A stretch of DNA of 64,000 nt from Candidatus Obscuribacterales bacterium. GTDB lineage: Bacteria > Cyanobacteriota > Vampirovibrionia > Obscuribacterales > Obscuribacteraceae. Within the stretch, counting starts at the first letter, position 1, and the number at the start of each line of letters is the position of its first letter. The stretch lies in the NCBI GenBank assembly GCA_020050835.1, contig JAGVKB010000137.1:1-64000 (forward strand), read 5' to 3'. The translations under genes and the position numbers were made by a program. Below, piece after piece: positions 60,755-64,000 of this stretch. Below the pieces are notes generated by a model. It did not search any database and had not been told where the DNA came from. It was given only the letters and a program-made list of their open reading frames with translations.

Positions 60755-61282
60755 CTATTGTTTTTCCTTCAAGGAGAGGTAAATTTCCGAACCTTCGTTT
60801 CTATGGCTGACCTGCACACGGCAGTATTTACCCAGTTTGTATCCACTGAGGGTTTGAAACTTAGTGCCTGGTAATGGCGCTGACTCAGTCATTTTCCAGC
60901 CGCCGCCCTTAAGTGCTGCTTTATACCACTGCGTCACATTTACGTAGTTGTCTCCACTTTGAAGCCTGATTGTAGTGTTCTTGCCAAAGGCATCGGTTGA
61001 GGTATTTCCGGAGAGAAACTTTGCAGTTCCGTAAACGGCGATCGGAAATCCTGGTGGTGGAGATGATAGTTGTTGCTGGTTGGTCTGCTTGTGTAGCTCG
61101 GCATATGAGCCTGCTCTCCATTTCCAAGGTTTGTATGCCGGGTCTACTTTGGAGTTCTTCCTTTGACCTTGCGGACCGCGTTTGTCCTGCGTGTTGGACT
61201 GAGCTTCCGAAGACGGGATAGTAAGCAGGAGAGCAGCGCTGCTGATGGTTGAAATGACCAGGAATCTTGAACGAGTTGCCAT
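60755..61282 (-). CDS. secreted hypothetical protein
   Basis: Not recognised. An N-terminal signal-like segment (FLVISTISSAALLLTIPSSEA) is followed by a Gln/Asn/Lys-rich hydrophilic region and a likely beta domain (GDNYVNVTQWYKAALKGGGW). The position between the TadG-like and TadE-like genes suggests an extracytoplasmic role with the pilus region. I prefer the ATG at 61282 to the one seven codons upstream (61303) because the signal sequence then starts at once. Confidence 0.6.
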   Translation of the reverse strand: MATRSRFLVISTISSAALLLTIPSSEAQSNTQDKRGPQGQRKNSKVDPAYKPWKWRAGSYAELHKQTNQQQLSSPPPGFPIAVYGTAKFLSGNTSTDAFGKNTTIRLQSGDNYVNVTQWYKAALKGGGWKMTESAPLPGTKFQTLSGYKLGKYCRVQVSHRNEGSEIYLSLKEKQ

Positions 61283-61444
61283 ATTAAGTATTGAGAGAGA
61301 CACTGCAAATTCCTCCGCTCGACTAACCGCGATAAAAGTATACGTTGAAATTTCTAGTCGTTACCAGTTATTACCGTGAGCGTTCCACTAGTATGTGCCA
61401 CCGATTGAATTGACAGAAACAATTTGTGAAAAAGTCGCCGTAAA

Positions 61445-61475
61445 GAAGAGGGGCAGACTTAGTCTGCCCCTCTTC
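61445..61475 (-). terminator. perfect inverted repeat after the TadG-like gene
   Basis: GAAGAGGGGCAGACT pairs with AGTCTGCCCCTCTTC: 15 perfect pairs with a single central base. Minus-strand flank TTTACGG then CTTTTTC. Likely ends the TadG-like transcript 25 bases after its stop. Confidence 0.7.
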
Positions 61476-61499
61476 AATCAGGTCCTGCAATTATCGGTC

Positions 61500-64000
61500 T
61501 TAGCAGGGTCCGCTGTGACTGCAGTTTGATTTGCAGGTAGCGGCGGTATTCGTGTCCGTGACATTGGTGTGGGGCTGAGCATTGATGCCCGCATGCCTGA
61601 CTGCCCGGTCAATCTTCTTTGTACCTGCTGCAATTGCAGATTGGAATTTGTCTGGAGTCACATAATTGCTGCCCAGTGAGTTAATCAGTGCCATATCCGG
61701 ATAGCACTCACAGGGACAGTCTAACGGTCTGCAACCATGATTGACACCGGCAATCAAATCGCAAGGAGGCGGCAGGCGAGGATCTTGATCGCCGCCTGCG
61801 CCCCGCAAGGTGTCAGGCTGGTTGAAGAACTCTCCCAATACACACTCTGCCAGCATACCACCGGAGCCGCTGCAGGGAGCCATCACATAGAAGTACCAGT
61901 GCCTGACGTCTGTAGCGCCTCCGTCGCCTAGCCCGGAAGCTCCGGTGGCATTATTGGTGAACACGGGGTTGTATCCCCAGTCGCCGCCAACCAGATACAT
62001 TCCATCTTTTGCCGGGTAGCGTGGCCCGACATAGGCGATGGTGTTGCGATCTTTATCAAACGGATTGTTGGCCCGCACTGAGGTAGCGTCGATTTTTTCG
62101 CCGATCGGCCTGCCATCAGTGGCAACCAGTAATCCAACACCGTTCTTGGTGTTGCCGAGCTCGACGATTGAAGCTGCTATGTCGGCATTCTCCGTAGCCA
62201 CTTGACTGGCCGCACGGCAGACCAGTTTTCCTTCTTGGTTGAGGAATATGTACGCGTCCTCGCCCATGGGCAGAGTCGGGTTGTTTACTCCGGTCAGGAA
62301 ATTTCTCAAGTCGGCATCAGTCCAAGTCTTGAACTGGTCGGGGTCCATCTGTTTGATGCGTGTCACCATCCGCTCGCGGATCGCTTTGAGCAGGCCCAGT
62401 TCGCTGTTCGCTTCGGGGTTGCCCAGACTACCGTTTCCGAATAGCTTCTGATTGACTTCCGGGTAACTGTAGGCAGCCATGATGCCGGCTGGGCTATATG
62501 CTACACCAGTGTTTTCCGGGTAGAGCATGACTCTGACAGTTGTGCTCTTGGCAAAGAGTACGGACTTGGAGCTGTTTTCTGGCGGTCTGTTCTGACCGAC
62601 TTCCTCCATGCCGGAAAATAGCTCGATACCTAAGCCGTTCGAGAAAGCATACTTGAACAGTTCGTGGGCGTCGGATTCGTATCCAGATGTGGACTGAATT
62701 CCGTCGAACTGCAGCGCCTTATTATTTTGATAGACCGTACCTGCTTTGATGCCAGGAGCCATTGTCCACAAGTGTGGGTGAGACCGGCTGCCGAATTCCA
62801 TCTGATCGAGGTGCAAGTATCCTTTGCCATAGGTTTCGCCCACCCATTGTTTAACAACCGGGTCGGTCTTACTTGTCTCACTGATCGTATCAGTGTCTAT
62901 CTTCTTGCCGGACAGATTGCCCTGCGCATCCTCGAAGAAGCGTTTGAGCAGGTTGGCAGCCGCTGCTTCAGCAGCAGCTGCTGCTTCTGAGTCACTGCCG
63001 CTAGTTCCGCTGGTGCCGCTGTCACCAGTGGTACCGCTTGTGCCGCTGCTACCAGTGGTACTAGTGTGCGGTTGCGCAGTGATCCCGGCATGACGCTTGG
63101 AGGCGAGGTGCTTCTTGCGAGGCACGCTGCTGGTACTACCGGACCCGCTTGAGCCGGAGTCCGGAAAGGCTGCAGCTATTCTCGTATCATTGTGATTAAG
63201 CCCGACTATCAAGCAGTCGGCCGTGAAATCGCCATTACTATCTTTCAGTCCGCTCGGCATGGCTCCCTTCTGCAGCACCGACTCGTACGTGTCGGTGATA
63301 TCTGAAGTGTTGCCGTAGCTGAAAGCGGTGTCGTTGGAATTCCTCATCGACTTGCCCGGTACATCCGGGTCGTTAATCAAAAACGGTGGGTCCTTCATGG
63401 CTGTAGTGAATGAGTCGCCGTCGTTCAAATTGGCGGGGGGAGCGCCATTAGAGCGAGCTCCCAGGAGCTGTGCGTTAGCCCATTCGATAGCGTGGTAGCC
63501 ATTTGGTGGAACTTGGTCGAGTGCGTAGTTTGCTGGCTTGACAGCTTGCGAAATGTCAGTTCCGGGTGTCCCTTGTCCTGGCCTGTTGGCGATTCTAATA
63601 AAGAAGCTAGATGGAGATGGTTTTAAGACATCCATCGGTCCGGACTGTCCGAAACTGGCGACGTTAGTCATGCGCGCCTCGGCTTCCTTACCGTCTTTTG
63701 CTCCTTCTTTAATCAGCATCTGCGCCATAACCTGGAAAGTGTTTGGCACATATGGTCGTGAGTCTTGTTCCGGAATTCCGGTGCTGGAATTGAAGGTGCT
63801 TTGCGATACCAGGTGTGGTCTCGAGTTGCCAGGTAAAGTAGTGAAGTAATAGCGCAGGTTATTGGTGGGGTCGACTACTATTTCTTGATAGCCGCGAATA
63901 AACCCGTTGCCGTCACGAGCGCCGTTGATAGCGTTAAGAGCTGTCTGTGGTAGCCCTTCCGGTATTTGTGTTGGATCAAACTGGACGTTGCTCGCTCCGC
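61500..64000 (-). CDS. large TadG-like surface/pilus protein, N-terminus beyond the window
   Basis: The frame is open to the right window edge, so at least 833 residues are coded here and the start lies outside; an internal GTG at 63749 is not a credible start because the reading (for example RGYQEIVVDP, LRYYFTTLPGNS) continues upstream. Extracytoplasmic-looking: a Thr/Ser/Gly linker (SSGTSGTTGDSGTSG), an Ala-rich stretch and many Asn/Asp residues; cysteines cluster at the end (CPCECYP, CKSNCSHSGPC). RHAGI-x-AQPHT occurs twice. Assignment to TadG rests on its place beside two TadE-like genes and the general composition; the N-terminal segment that would decide it is missing. Confidence 0.5.
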   Translation of the reverse strand, partial: GASNVQFDPTQIPEGLPQTALNAINGARDGNGFIRGYQEIVVDPTNNLRYYFTTLPGNSRPHLVSQSTFNSSTGIPEQDSRPYVPNTFQVMAQMLIKEGAKDGKEAEARMTNVASFGQSGPMDVLKPSPSSFFIRIANRPGQGTPGTDISQAVKPANYALDQVPPNGYHAIEWANAQLLGARSNGAPPANLNDGDSFTTAMKDPPFLINDPDVPGKSMRNSNDTAFSYGNTSDITDTYESVLQKGAMPSGLKDSNGDFTADCLIVGLNHNDTRIAAAFPDSGSSGSGSTSSVPRKKHLASKRHAGITAQPHTSTTGSSGTSGTTGDSGTSGTSGSDSEAAAAAEAAAANLLKRFFEDAQGNLSGKKIDTDTISETSKTDPVVKQWVGETYGKGYLHLDQMEFGSRSHPHLWTMAPGIKAGTVYQNNKALQFDGIQSTSGYESDAHELFKYAFSNGLGIELFSGMEEVGQNRPPENSSKSVLFAKSTTVRVMLYPENTGVAYSPAGIMAAYSYPEVNQKLFGNGSLGNPEANSELGLLKAIRERMVTRIKQMDPDQFKTWTDADLRNFLTGVNNPTLPMGEDAYIFLNQEGKLVCRAASQVATENADIAASIVELGNTKNGVGLLVATDGRPIGEKIDATSVRANNPFDKDRNTIAYVGPRYPAKDGMYLVGGDWGYNPVFTNNATGASGLGDGGATDVRHWYFYVMAPCSGSGGMLAECVLGEFFNQPDTLRGAGGDQDPRLPPPCDLIAGVNHGCRPLDCPCECYPDMALINSLGSNYVTPDKFQSAIAAGTKKIDRAVRHAGINAQPHTNVTDTNTAATCKSNCSHSGPC

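Overview
The window reads as chromosomal DNA of a diderm, non-photosynthetic bacterium. Genes point to an outer membrane (TolC-type protein), a peptidoglycan wall (LCP ligase, amidase, GlmU), type IV or Tad-type pili and heavy cyclic-di-GMP-style signalling. GC content looks slightly above 50 percent and many genes start with TTG behind a good ribosome binding site. The gene mix (fused MFS/aminopropyltransferase proteins, a FecR-bearing giant surface protein, GAF/GGDEF/HD proteins, LCP) would suit a Melainabacteria/Vampirovibrionia (Obscuribacter-like) genome, but this placement is an inference without any marker search. No prophage, insertion sequence, CRISPR array or rRNA was seen; one tRNA gene (Ala, GGC) is present.

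Layout. 1-5.7 kb: sensor kinase and HD-GYP response regulator, then divergent glycosyltransferase family 9 and LCP genes. 5.8-16.2 kb: a self-contained small gene, a pilin-like gene, a small membrane protein gene and two large tandem paralogues joining a membrane domain, an aminopropyltransferase-like domain and TPR repeats; then a metallo-beta-lactamase-fold hydrolase. 16.2-25.2 kb: rlmN, and the run secA-tsaB-rimI-bioY-like-phosphoesterase, then a secreted matrixin-like protease. 25.2-34.3 kb: a candidate structured RNA with its own terminator in front of glmU, an LSm-like small protein, the coaX/amidase/DUF547 operon (minus strand), a CpdA-like phosphodiesterase and a CNNM/CorC-type protein. 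34.3-45 kb: tRNA-Ala, radical SAM protein, isochorismatase-like hydrolase, TolC-like protein, coiled-coil membrane protein, HU, a PucR-type regulator overlapped by a PotA-like ATPase, and a methyltransferase. 45-49.5 kb: a 1190-residue GAF-GGDEF-HD protein and two tiny membrane protein genes. 49.6-64 kb: a surface region with a 2907-residue beta-helix/poly-proline/FecR protein, a VirB2-like small protein, two TadE-like proteins, a secreted protein and the C-terminal part of a large TadG-like protein that runs off the right edge.

How it fits together. Housekeeping blocks (protein export, t6A, ribosome modification, cofactor and cell-wall synthesis) alternate with surface and signalling genes. 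The most unusual parts are the 49.6-64 kb surface region, the aminopropyltransferase-like tandem beside a pilin, the RNA-like segment upstream of glmU, an extra segment inside SecA and a degenerate HD motif in the large signalling protein. All functional statements rest on reading motifs by eye; no database search was run.
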